Positions 1 through 9,412 of a stretch of DNA of 33,336 bases are shown piece after piece. A program made the translations under genes and the position numbers. Each line of letters begins with the position of its first letter. Within the stretch, counting starts at the first letter, position 1. The stretch spans positions 1 through 33,336 of the forward strand of contig JAGFNK010000567.1 of assembly GCA_025769875.1 (NCBI GenBank), written 5' to 3'. The notes beneath the pieces were generated by a model. It was given only the letters and a program-made list of their open reading frames with translations, was not told the origin of the DNA and ran no database searches. The stretch comes from Russula earlei. Lineage: Eukaryota > Basidiomycota > Agaricomycetes > Russulales > Russulaceae.

Positions 1-260
1 GCAATTCCTTGTTCTTCTCTGTAAATGTCACAGTAACTAACCGTGTCAGTTCACAAGCAGAAAGCAAGTCGATGATAGAGAGGTATTCAAGAAACGGGCT
101 GGTTCCTGTGTATAATGAGTAAGGATCCCTGCAGCGGTCGAAGTGTTTTATGCTAAACAGGTTATGGCCAATAGACCCTTCCTAGTACGACTCAGTCCAT
201 TGAGAAGCTAGGGTAAGTTTGTAATGGGATAGACTAGGGCTGGTTCCACTAGCTATATGC

Positions 261-285
261 GTTCAAGTCCGTCGGGACCTTGAAC
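261..285. repeat. Perfect-ended hairpin
   Basis: GTTCAAG (261-267) is complemented by CTTGAAC (279-285), and the inner bases TCC/GGA extend the stem around a GTCG loop with one bulged C. The left arm looks superficially like a tRNA B box, but no tRNA fold surrounds it. Function unknown. Confidence 0.5.
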
Positions 286-556
286 AACGCAGAGAGAGTA
301 GAGGAAGGTAGGTCTTAAAAGAGGAGAGCTCTTCTCAGGAGAGTGAAGAGAGACTCTTAGGGAAGGAAGGGAAAGGCGAAGAGTAGATGGTGGATGGTGT
401 GTTGAGAGTTGATGAAATGGAGAGGTGGTTGTGGGTTAAGTTTGTGAGAGTGAAGTGGGTTGCAGGCGAATATGTTTGGACAAGAGTAGGTTGGATTCTA
501 CAAGAGACCAAGCTTAGGGCTTTGGTCACAAAGTACTGAGCTTATATATACAGGAG

Positions 557-578
557 AAGCGCAGCAATAGCTGCGCTT
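557..578. repeat. 9-bp perfect inverted repeat
   Basis: AAGCGCAGC (557-565) and GCTGCGCTT (570-578) form a 9-bp perfect stem around a 4-nt AATA loop. It lies just beside the TATA-like string at 542-550, so it could be part of an LTR promoter or leader. That placement is inference. Confidence 0.5.
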
Positions 579-959
579 TGACTGTGCTACTAGTATAGTA
601 GGAGTCATAATAAGTAGGAGTCATAGGAATGAGGCCACGAATGAGTCAGAACCAAGTAACTGTGCTGCACAGTAGGTGCACAGCATTGCACAGTTGAAAC
701 TAAGAAGTGAATATAAATGGAAAGAGAACCAAACAAAGGGAAAGTAACAGCAATCCAGTGTTACCTGGACGTGTGTGGATCACATGATAGCACAGAAGGG
801 ATCACAAGACGTAAGAGATCACGAGACCAGTAAGTAAAGGGACGTATGAAAGCAAGCAGTCCATAGCAAAGGTAAGAAGTAAATGTAAAAGGAAAATGGT
901 GTAACAGTAAAGCATGATGGGATCAGAATTCACCAGGAGCAGTTGAAGCCTATAAAGCT

Positions 960-1379
960 GGACTGATCACCTGGCTGGTGCAACAAATTTACAATTGACC
1001 AGTCAGAGACAGACCTGCCATCAATGATCTACAAGCATGGATCAATGCTGCCAGGGAAGAATAAGCCAGAGACCAGCTTATGAAAGCTAATATTGGATCT
1101 GGAGGTGGATCATTGACCACCAGAGAAAATCACATGAAATCCCTACAGGCAGGGAAAAGGTGAAACTAAAGAGACCCCAATGCTATGGAAGTGGACTCAG
1201 TATCCACTGATGCAGCAAGGACCAAGTGTTGTCCTCCTCTGACAGAGGAGAAGAAGAAACTGCTAGCAGAAGGGAAATGCTTCATCTGCAAGAAGGCAGG
1301 GCATATTAGCCAGAACTGTCCTGACAAGGACAGAGTCAAGAAGAAATCAAGTAACCCAAGGGACAAAGGAAAGGCTTGA
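960..1379 (+). pseudogene. Gypsy gag C-terminal remnant with zinc knuckle
   Basis: The last part reads as a Gag tail (MEVDS and then a basic region) with a CX2CX4HX4C knuckle, CFICKKAGHISQNC, at 1278-1319. It ends at TGA 1377-1379. Upstream (960-1184) the same protein is recognisable only in pieces broken by stops, and the capsid part is absent. Gag would package the element RNA, and the knuckle binds nucleic acid. The product is not functional. Confidence 0.75.
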
Positions 1380-1441
1380 GCTCTGGAAACAGAGAAGGGG
1401 GACAACTCAGGGGACAGTGGAAATGAAAGCACTGTCTCTGG

Positions 1442-1969
1442 ATGATCCACATCTCCCCCTCCTACCTACAACAAGAGCTCCTTCTCTGTGTCCATAAAGA
1501 AGATGTCCACCAAACAGAAGGAGGACTTATTGGAAGAACTGATGGAACAGGGTTTTTAGGAACACCTAAGTCAATGGCCTGGCTTAGGGAGAATAGTGTG
1601 TTGCAAGTGTACATTAGAAGACTGAATGCTATGAATATCCCATTCACTTTCATCACTGCACACACAATGGCTGAGGAATATGCTCTACTAGACAGTGGAG
1701 CAACTGAGAACTTCATCGATCATGCAGCTTGGAAAAGGCTGAAGATTGGGAAACAAGAACTACATGAACCCATGGTAGTACAAAATGTTGACAGAACCCA
1801 GAATAAGCAAGGGGAACTCACCCATTACTGCTGGCTTCACATCCGATACAAGGAGAAGGAGAGCTTGCAAAAGTTCTATCTCACAGATTTAGGACAGATC
1901 AGGTCATCCTGGGATATCCCTTCCTATATGAATTTGACCCCACCATCAACTGGAAGAAAGGACAACTGA
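1442..1969 (+). pseudogene. Gypsy aspartic protease remnant
   Basis: This 175-codon open stretch holds the retropepsin active-site motif as ALLDSGATENFID, with the catalytic Asp codon GAC at 1691-1693. The motif is followed by the usual LKIG, VQNVD and GQI segments. The flap and C-terminal part are disturbed: WDIPSYMN appears where DILLGYP-type sequence is expected, so a frameshift near 1900 is likely. In Gypsy elements this domain cuts the Gag-Pol polyprotein. It lies between the gag tail and RT, as expected. Confidence 0.75.
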
Positions 1970-2169
1970 TGGAAGGAGCAGTACAAATTGGGACTGCTCA
2001 ATACAAGTACCTGGATCTCTATGTTGCAAATATCCAAAAGTGAGCAAGAGATGAAAGTCAACAATTGAAGAAAGGGGAAGCCATTTACCTACAGAAGATG
2101 ACTATCACTCAGAGATGGGCCCAGCAGTTGATTGAACCACAGGAAGGAGAGGACCCCCTTGCCAATGTT

Positions 2170-3136
2170 CTAAAGTGATTTCACCACTTTGCAGATGTCT
2201 TCTTAGAAGAGAAATCCCAGAGGTTCCCACCACCAAGGGAACCAGATATGCAGATAGAGCTGTTACCTGATGCACTAAAGGAGCTAAATGCAAAGTGTAC
2301 CCCCTGACATGAGATGAACGAGAATACCTCAAGAAATTCCTAGCTGACAAAGTAGAAAAGCAATACATCACTCCAGGTCCATCTGGCTACACATCTCCAG
2401 TGTTCTTCATTGGCAGAAGGACAGCAAGGAGAAAAGAATCATTGTGGACTATCGACAACTAAATCAGTGGACCAGATGAGACAATGAACCTTTACCACAT
2501 CTGGAACAAGAGGTGGAAAGACTTCAAGGAAAGAAGGTGTTCTCCAAGTTCAATATATGATGGAGATACAATAACATATGATTGGCAGAAGGAGATCGCT
2601 GGAAAGCAGCCTTCAAGACACCATATGGAACATACCTGCCCAATGTCATGTACTTTGGGCTCAAGAACGTGCCAGCCTTCTTTACTAGGCTGATGAGACA
2701 AGACTTTGGTGACTGGCTGGACCAGTGGGCAGAATACACTGTCAACTATCTGGATGACTTTGGAATTTCCACAGGTGACAGTCCCGAACAGCTAGAAATC
2801 CACAAGCAATGTATCAGCAAGCAACTCATGCTGATGCAGAAGAAGTCATACTTCCTGAAACCCAAGAAGTGCCAGTTCATGGTGCAGAAACTAACCATGC
2901 TGGGTTGGGACATAGACAAAGGAAAAATGAAGATTGAGGCCTCCAAGGTCCAAGGAATCACGGACTGGCCTAGGGAAATCAAGGATGCACACAAAGTACA
3001 CCAAGTCATGGGAGTCCTCAGCTACAATAGGGCTTTTATCCGAGGCTTCAGCCAGATTGCTCAACCCATTATCACCTTGACAAAGAAAGGAGTACCATTT
3101 GAATGGACTCAAGAATGCAAAGATGCTCTGGAATGA
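2170..3136 (+). pseudogene. Gypsy reverse transcriptase remnant
   Basis: The N-terminal part (2170-2580) is split over several frames, with pieces such as FADVF and VDYRQLN-like text still visible. The palm and thumb are intact in one frame from 2582: PYGTYLPNVMYFGLKNVPAFF, then the catalytic YLDD box at 2747-2758, followed by the connection region (LGWDID, then NRAFIRGFS). The frame stops at TGA 3134-3136, where family members have Arg. RT copies the element RNA into DNA, and two of the three catalytic Asp residues are in YLDD. Confidence 0.85.
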
Positions 3137-3139
3137 CTT

Positions 3140-3700
3140 ATCCAGATAGTATCTTCTGACCCTGTCCTGCTCCATCCTGATGAGGAGTGACCCTTTGAAT
3201 TGGAAGTAGATGTGTCCAACTATGCTATTGGAGCAGTGCTATTCCAGAAGGGTGAACAAGGAAAGAGAAGGCTGATGTGATACTTCTCTCAGCCTTGAAA
3301 CAAGCAGAAAAGAACTATGACATATGGGACAAGGAGTTCTTAGCCATGGTGTGAGCCTTGAAGCACTGGAGACACCTGCTCATGGGAGCAAAGCACAAGG
3401 TGGTGGTCTATACAGACCATGCAAACCTGTTGCATTACCGACACCCTCAGCATATAAATGGTCAAGTGGCAAGATACATTACCTTCTTGGCTGACTTTGA
3501 CTTGAAGCTGAAACACCAGGCAGGGGGCAAGGAATAAAGCAGACACCCTGTCCAGGAGACCTGACCTTGATGATGGACAAGGGGATAAAGAAGAAGTGGT
3601 CACGCTGCCTGACCACCTTTTTATTTGAGTAATGCATGCTACTGCATTAGAAGAATGGATAAACAACCAACAAGGGGATGAAAGACACCGATTAAAGTTA
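3140..3700 (+). pseudogene. Gypsy RNase H remnant and linker
   Basis: FELEVDVSNYAIGAVLFQ, at about 3196-3249, is the start of the Gypsy RNase H domain. AEKNYDIWDKEFLA and VVYTDHANL follow after a one-base frameshift near 3293, and a second shift near 3525 is needed to reach the NKADTLSRRPDL linker. In-frame TGA stops at 3188-3190, 3278-3280 and 3352-3354 each stand where Arg is usual or plausible. RNase H removes the RNA template during reverse transcription. Confidence 0.8.
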
Positions 3701-3779
3701 CTTGATTGGATACAGAGACACCAACTGGAGAAGTGACATAGCTTATGGTGGAAGAACAAAGCCTTGGTGGTTACAGGTG

Positions 3780-4508
3780 ATAAAGGGACCCACAGGACAT
3801 TACTGGAACAGTATCATGACAGTCCCACAGCAGGACACCCAGGGAAAGCTAAAACATTACTGGGAATGATGTGATACTACTGGTGGCCCACCATGAGGCA
3901 TTTTGTCAATCAATATGTGGAAGGATGTGCAGTGTGCCAAAGTAACAAGTCAAACACTCATACAAGTCAACCTCCCCTGTATCCCATACCACCAGAAGAA
4001 GGGGCTACTCCCTTCTTGACTGTCAGCATGGTCTTTGTGGTCAAATTGCCAAACTTGAAAGGATATGACAGTATATTGACTGTCACTGACCATGATTGTA
4101 CTAAAGGCATCATCTTGCTTCCTTGCAAGGAAGAGATGGATGCAGAAGAGCTAGTACAGCTCTACAAGGACAGGATATTCCCCTTTGTGGGAGTACCAAG
4201 CAAGATCATATCTGATTGCAACAAACTAATAAGTTCCAAGTTTATTAGGGAACTTTGCAACCAGCTGCATATCAAACAGAATATCAGCACAGCCTACCAT
4301 CCCCAGACAGATGGACAATCAGAAAGGACAAATCAGATGATGGAAACATCACTCAGGATCTTTTGCAACCACCAACAAGATGACTGGGTGGACTGGCTGC
4401 CTCTGGTGCAATACACAATGAACTCTAACATTTCAGAGACAACCAAGTGGACCCCTTTCTTCTTATGGATGGGTTTTATGCCCAGAGCACACCAGCCAAA
4501 TTGGGGAA
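3780..4508 (+). pseudogene. Gypsy integrase remnant (zinc and catalytic domains)
   Basis: The H2C2 zinc domain reads YHDSPTAGHPG, then GCAVCQ, interrupted by TGA 3872-3874 where the RYYWW Arg is expected. The catalytic core is open from 3893. The first catalytic Asp (usually in MDFI) is Val here (GTC 4031-4033, SMVFVV). The second Asp is kept in SDCN, and the Glu is kept in HPQTDGQSERTNQ. The reading is cut at 4508 by the Copia insertion and resumes at 9413. Integrase joins the DNA copy to host chromosomes, and the missing first Asp alone would inactivate it. Confidence 0.88.
4504..4508. repeat. Target-site duplication GGGAA, left copy
   Basis: These five bases directly precede the TG of the left Copia LTR and are repeated right after the CA end of the right LTR (9408-9412). 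This is the signature of Copia integration into the Gypsy integrase region. Confidence 0.9.
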
Positions 4509-4989
4509 TGTTGAGATTATCATTGATTTGGTGTGTTACCACTACCCTGGGATGTTGTGATGTAATCACAGCTCAGACGCGTTGACGCGTTGGTTACACG
4601 GACCGGGCATCACTGGCTCAGCTCATATGCTGAGATCTGCATTACTTACAATGATAAGTTAATTGATGACAATCGGTAGCTACTAACGACTGATCCTTGT
4701 ATGATCTTTGTTTCTTATTGATGGTAGCTACCTGCAGTGTACTTAGAGATGCTCTGGAGTACTTAAGAGTGTCGTATTTCGATAGATCACTTCAGTCTTG
4801 TCTTACACAATACTGAAGTGAGTACTTACTGTTTCCTATCTTATCTATCGCATCTAATCACGCGTTGTAGATATCTTTTGATAGGTATTACTGAATTATA
4901 GTCTTGTCTTACACAATACTGAAATATCTTTTGATAGATCTTAAGGATCTTATCGCTCTTATCATAACCTGCGCCCATCTGCTTCAACA
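4509..4989 (+). repeat. Copia 5' LTR (481 bp)
   Basis: It starts TGTTGAGATTATC and ends GCTTCAACA. Compared by eye with the right LTR it shows ten differences and no indel. A 24-bp string is directly repeated inside it (4794-4817 and 4900-4923), and ATATCTTTTGATAG also occurs twice. The LTR holds the element promoter and polyadenylation signals by family rule, but I could not place them with confidence. Confidence 0.95.
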
Positions 4990-5001
4990 GGTTATGGGCC
5001 C
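4990..5001 (+). other. Copia primer-binding site (initiator tRNA-Met half type)
   Basis: GGTTATGGGCCC starts directly after the LTR. This is the primer site known from Drosophila copia, where a 5' half-molecule of initiator tRNA-Met primes minus-strand DNA rather than the tRNA 3' end. All 12 bases fit what I know of that site. Confidence 0.8.
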
Positions 5002-5755
5002 TGACCGTGTCTAAATTCCAAAGTCGAAGATTCACACACAAGCTTATCATTTTTCCCTCTTCACAAGCCTCTGTTATCAGATGACACCCTACTCCCTTGG
5101 TCCCTGGAGCCGAAGGATTGACGTGCGCATTATCTATCACGCGTCAGGGGTACTGATTTGATCTTCAATAATCCGGCAACAACTGCTCCGTTAACCCGGG
5201 TTGGCAATTTGCAATTACCTAAAGTTTACTCACGGCACCCTCGCCTAATGTTTACGTTCCCTCCTCGATCTCGATCACTCGCTTGGTCATCTCGCTTACT
5301 GGCCATTACCCCACATCCTGAATAATTATCGCACGTCGCATTACAGTTACAGATGATAGCCCCTCCAGCAATACTTCTTAGGACACTGAGGGAGAACACT
5401 TTTAGATGCACGCGCTCTTGAAATATACATTCAGAAGGTCACATTGGCAGTAACAAAAATGACATCAAATTGTATACTTGCAAGCTCAAGTGGGAGGAAC
5501 TCAAACGCGCATACGGCGGCGTCAGATCAATGTCAAGCATTCTACACATGGGCATCCCTTACACGCACATTCCTAGACGTTAGGCGACACACATCAGACG
5601 TTCCCGCAATTGCAAACATCAAACGATGCATGGATCACTCTCCAATATAACCATTTATTCATATCGAATCTCCATTTCATCTCTATTCTTATCTAAACGT
5701 TATCCCGACGCTTACTCGGCTGTCGTGTCGACAAATTCTAGCCTCCGGCGCTCCG
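5002..5755 (+). other. Copia leader and degraded gag region
   Basis: No sustained reading frame is present between the primer site and the knuckle region. A capsid gene would be expected here, but I cannot recognise one in any frame. The open frame 5444-5650 has no family features. The region is CpG-containing and unlike the Gypsy sequence outside the element. Confidence 0.5.
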
Positions 5756-5950
5756 ATGGACCTTTCCACACATGATCCAGTACAGATCAGTAATGAAGAT
5801 GGTCGTCGGGCTGGCCTCTCCGCCTCACAAAATACAGTCATTCCGGTAAAGACACACAACACTACGTCCGAAATACAATGCTGCTATTGCAATCAACTTG
5901 GGCACGCAGTCTGGAATACCAGAAGGAGAAGGCAACGAATACAAAAGTGA
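5756..5950 (+). pseudogene. Copia gag zinc-knuckle remnant
   Basis: A 64-codon frame ends in a degraded CCHC box, CCYCNQLGHAVWNT. The first three ligands (Cys, Cys, His) are kept at the right spacing, and the last Cys is replaced by Thr. A basic RRRRQRIQK tail follows. It lies upstream of the protease remnant, where the Gag nucleocapsid end belongs. Confidence 0.6.
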
Positions 5951-6059
5951 CAGGCACTGACAGGAACGTCAGCGCGTACATAGTGGGCAATACTGCTCCT
6001 ATCACCAAGGTATCGGACGTCCGATGAATATGAGATTCTGGGTTTCCCTTTACGCGGCG

Positions 6060-6500
6060 GCTAGATCTTGATCGACTATGGAGCTCCTCATCATATTAGT
6101 CCGTTCTGGACCCCCGACTTCATTATTTGCGCTCCGGCCTCCAGATCTATTACTCTGGGAGGTTATACAGTCATCAGACAGATTGGGACGGGATCTGCAT
6201 CCATCCTGCTGGCCGGAAGGCCTTGGAGATATCCTTATTAACCCTCATAGACATTCTACATGTACCGAAGGCCGATGCATGCGACTACACAGTGTGCGTG
6301 CTACTTCGGAATGGGGGATGCATCACTTACACTCAAGAGGGGTGTTCAAACTTACACATCAAAGATCGGAAGATCGTGCACAGCTGGCTGGAGAACAATC
6401 TATTGTGTATTAACTTCATAACTCCAGCTCTACATGCGCAAAGAAGTGTCCTATCATTCCACATCCAGCATCAGCGCATGGGACATATGTTTCCACCATG
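6060..6500 (+). pseudogene. Copia protease and GAG-pre-integrase remnant
   Basis: In one frame IDYGAPHHI (from 6071) corresponds to the Copia DSGA-HHI protease active site with Ser changed to Tyr, followed by ITLGGYTVIRQIGTGSA. The frame then changes to 6127-6519, which reads ILHVPKA, LLRNGG and finally HQRMGHM, the conserved His-rich signature of the GAG-pre-integrase domain. At least one frameshift separates them. Confidence 0.65.
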
Positions 6501-6718
6501 CGTTAATCTATCACAGTGATTCTGATACTCGGATCTTGCTTGGCTTTACGGATCGCGATCAGTTATCTTGTCCGGGGTATGCACTTGGCTAGCAAGCTCA
6601 GCTAGCGAACGCGTCTTCTTTTTTCGGTTGCCCCTTAGCGATTGGATCCTCGGCTACAGATTATCTACAGCACCTTAGCCGATCTGCTGCACGCGAGATC
6701 AATTCGAGGCACTAGCTA

Positions 6719-6982
6719 TTGAGGCAACGCGCGCTCACATACTTATCAGTTCATGGAGGGATCAAACATAGATTAACAATGCTAGATTCACCACAGGAGA
6801 ATGGAGTGCCGGATAGATGGAATTGGACCCTTGAAGACAACACGTGCTCAAAGTTGCACGGTGCTGGTCTTAGCCTCGGGTTCTGGAGCATAATACTAAC
6901 GCTGCCGTCCATACTAATGATCGGACTCCATCATGCATTCTCTGTGCACACACACTTCATACACTGTGAACGGACGGACTGA
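6719..6982 (+). pseudogene. Copia integrase core remnant
   Basis: The 87-codon frame contains SPQENGVPDRWNWTLED followed by LHGAGLSLGFW. This matches the C-terminal part of the Copia integrase core (the SPQxNGVAERxNRTL signature). The catalytic Glu of that signature is Asp here. The upstream part with the first two catalytic Asp residues is not recognisable in 6520-6718. Confidence 0.75.
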
Positions 6983-7159
6983 CTCCGGTCATCTCACAAT
7001 TCCGCCTTCTTTAGATGTAGGGCGTATGTCCTACACGCCTGACCAGTCATAATCTTATCGCGCGACAAGCGCATACTGCATAGCCAGGGGACATGTTACA
7101 GACACTGCTCCGCCTGCACAACTCTTGGTCCCTACAGGACCGGTGACATTCTCTGCCTT

Positions 7160-8530
7160 ACCTTCACATGAACCGGATCGTCGGCACTTCGTTCCACGCC
7201 TCCGGAAACCCCATTAGATTCCCTCACACCACACTCACTCGACCTTACCCCACCTATACAGCCAGTTCCACACACTCCGCCACACCGTTTATGCCATCAT
7301 CACTTAGCATTATTGGGACAATTCATTGGTCCACTGCGTCCACTCTCAACTCGGTCTTATTCGCATCCGCGTTCCAAATGTCTCGGAGGGACTGCATACA
7401 CAGATCTGAGAGGGCGCTTATCACATACGGCTCGGCTACGCGGAAGCGATCACTAGGCTACATATCGGGAAGGCACTTAAATCGGATTCTGCTGATGAGT
7501 GGCAAGTCGCGTGTCAATTATGTGATCGGCACGCTTGCGAAAATTGGTACCTGGGATCAATTGATCTTATAGATCTTATCGGAATGGGTGTGCAGCACGC
7601 AAATCTTGGAGATTTCGCACGTGTTTCAATTGCACAGGGGTTCACCCAATTTACAAGGCATTGACATTGATGAAACCTTCTCACCAGTAGCCAGGTCCGA
7701 GTCTTAGCGACTCTTGTTCAGCGTTGGCCGCACGAACACATTGGGAAATCAACAGACGTCTTGTCGACGTTCCTATTTGGCTCACTGGGTGACAAGATTT
7801 AGTTTTATTGGAGCAACCGCAAGGCTTCATCACACCGGACGGACAAGAAAGCTCTTCTTTGGTCTTACACAGGCCTATCGTACATGGGACTTACATTCTC
7901 ATGGAGTCCTTAGTGACTCATGTTTACATGCACGCATTCTCATGCGGGCATCGACTTAGCACGCACGCATTCTCATGCGGGCTTCACGTTCATGCGCACA
8001 CATTCTCATGCGGGCATCAGTTTCACGCACACGCATTCCCATGCGGGCACTTATCTTGGCTTCGCGCTCACGCATGCTCATGCGGACATATGTCATCGCC
8101 AAAGACGCAGGGGGATCCATTGCCATTTCCTTATCAGTTCACATCCTCTCTGCCGATGACATCATTATCTTAGGTGACCCTCGCGGTCTCGACGCTCACA
8201 TCTACAGGCAGCGCTCACATCTACGGGCACATATACATCCTTGTCTATACGCTACGAGTTGACAGATCTAGGCGAGATCGCGTCATATCTCAGGATCCGC
8301 GTTACACGCGATCGCTCGGCTAACACAGACATTGATCATTCAAGGTACATCTCGGATCTCTTCGGGATGGCGGATTCCACAACTCCGCTCCACTCCTGTA
8401 ATCTTGGAGGTCTTACCTTGGGATGGCAGACTTCCGTTCCACTTCCGCATTCCGCTCCGTTCTGACGCGGAAGTCCAGTTGATCAAGCACTCCGGAGACG
8501 CAACGCCTATGGCGATTAGGCAATATATTA
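7160..8530 (+). pseudogene. Copia reverse transcriptase remnant with internal repeat expansion
   Basis: RT pieces appear in order but in different frames. GIDIDETFSPVARSES, from about 7657, is the RT N-terminus. EQPQGFITPDGQE, from about 7811, is the finger/palm region. SADDIIILGD, from about 8147, is the YVDDI active-site box with Tyr-Val changed to Ser-Ala. DLGEIASYLRIRVTRDRS, from about 8265, and a degraded connection segment near 8465 follow. The stretch 7931-8090, where the YGLRQSPRAWY segment should be, is occupied by 33-bp tandem repeats. Confidence 0.75.
7931..8090 (+). repeat. 33-bp tandem repeat inside Copia RT
   Basis: Five copies of a unit built around CGCATTCTCATGCGGGC start near 7933, 7966, 7999, 8032 and 8071. 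Spacing is 33, 33, 33 and 39 bp, so all steps are multiples of three. In one frame they read as variants of HAFSCGHRLST, 11 residues per unit. Between copies the core is well kept and the spacer varies. Confidence 0.85.
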
Positions 8531-8574
8531 ATGTTTTAATGGCAGCCTCCCCTATGTGCAGATCTGAACACTTC

Positions 8575-8775
8575 ACTGGACACTTTCCTGGCAGTCTCTC
8601 AACTGCGTCTACGATTTCCTGGCAGTCTCTTGACTGTGTGTTTACATGCGTTCACACGTGTTCACACTCTCCTTTGCAGTCTCTCGCCTGCATACACATA
8701 TTCATTTGGAGTCTTTCGACTCATTTCCTTTGGAGTCTTTCGACTCACAGTCTCTCGACTCACCCACTCTTTAAT
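8575..8775 (+). repeat. Degenerate short-repeat tract near the Copia 3' end
   Basis: A motif of the type GGCAGTCTCTCAACTG or GGAGTCTTTCGACTCA recurs at least six times, including two neighbouring copies introduced by TTTCCTGGCAGTCTCT about 31 bp apart and two by TTTGGAGTCTTTCGACTCA. It occupies the place of the Copia RNase H domain, which I cannot find. Confidence 0.7.
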
Positions 8776-8919
8776 CACTTGCATTTCACTGCAATACCTA
8801 CCTCATCAAGACGTCCACCTGCTGATGGTCTTACCATGCCGCACGCCCACGCGCAACACCAGTCCTTTCGTTACTGGGTTAGATCTCTCTTGATCTAATC
8901 TACCGACTGTCTCAATCAC
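8776..8919 (+). other. Copia 3' untranslated end
   Basis: I see no conserved coding feature between the repeat tract and the polypurine tract. The open frame through it (8332-8898) is a frame left open by the repeats. Confidence 0.4.
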
Positions 8920-8926
8920 GGGGGGA
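8920..8926 (+). other. Copia polypurine tract
   Basis: GGGGGGA abuts the TG of the right LTR, the expected place for the plus-strand primer. It is short but positioned exactly. Confidence 0.8.
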
Positions 8927-9407
8927 TGTTGAGATTATCATTGATTTGGTGTGTTATCACTACCCTGGGACGTTGTGATGTAATCACAGCTCAGACGCGT
9001 TGATGCGTTGGTTACATGGACCGGGCATCACTGGCTCAGCTCATATGCTGAGATCTGCGTTACTTACAATGATAAGTTAATTGATGACAATCGGTAGCTA
9101 CTAATGACTGATCCTTGTATGATCTTTGTTTCTTATTGATGGTAGCTACCTGCAGTGTACTTAGAGATGCTCTGGAGTACTTAAGAGCGTCGTATTTCGA
9201 TAGATCACTTCAGTCTTGTCTTACACAATACTGAAGTGAGTACTTACTGTTTCCTATCTTATCTATTGCATCTAATCATGCATTGTAGATATCTTTTGAT
9301 AGGTATTACTGAATTATAGTCTTGTCTTACACAATACTGAAATATCTTTTGATAGATCTTAAGGATCTTATCGCTCTTATCATAACCTGCGCCCATCTGC
9401 TTCAACA
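8927..9407 (+). repeat. Copia 3' LTR (481 bp)
   Basis: It has the same length and ends as the left LTR. The ten differences are all transitions, and nine of them fall in CpG/TpG/CpA contexts. It is followed at once by the GGGAA duplication (9408-9412). Confidence 0.95.
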
Positions 9408-9412
9408 GGGAA

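Larger units (their letters stand above)
1..940. other. Unassigned left flank, no gene supported
   Basis: I see no convincing coding sequence here. The only open frame of any length (335-529, minus) is CT-rich and low-complexity, and it reads like a leader or LTR U5 rather than a protein. A TATA-like string (TTATATATA, 542-550) next to it would fit a minus-strand LTR promoter. The sequence after about 600 becomes CpG-poor, like the Gypsy remains that follow. The 1.09-kb LTR found at the other end of the Gypsy is not present here, so the 5' LTR of that element is missing from the window. Confidence 0.4.
4509..9407 (+). mobile_element. Ty1/Copia LTR retrotransposon, complete but non-coding, nested in the Gypsy
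   Basis: This 4,899-bp element has two 481-bp LTRs that start TG and end CA, a 5-bp GGGAA duplication, a primer site right after the left LTR and a G-rich polypurine tract right before the right LTR. Internal remains occur in Copia order: gag knuckle, protease, GAG-pre-integrase, integrase, RT and a degraded RNase H end. The interior is rich in CpG compared with the Gypsy around it, and it is broken by indels and two short-repeat expansions. The structural ends are intact while the proteins are not, so this copy was probably moved by proteins supplied in trans (inference). Confidence 0.95.

Noticed and set aside
335..529. 64-codon minus-strand frame near the left end
   Set aside because: It is CT-rich low-complexity sequence next to a TATA-like box, more like an LTR leader than a gene.
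7931..8090. CRISPR-like array
   Set aside because: Five short repeats with regular spacing look superficially similar, but this is eukaryotic DNA, the spacers are related to each other, and the repeat lies inside an RT gene.
8332..8898. 188-codon frame at the Copia 3' end as an intact gene
   Set aside because: It is held open by the short-repeat tract, and only its first part resembles a broken RT tail.
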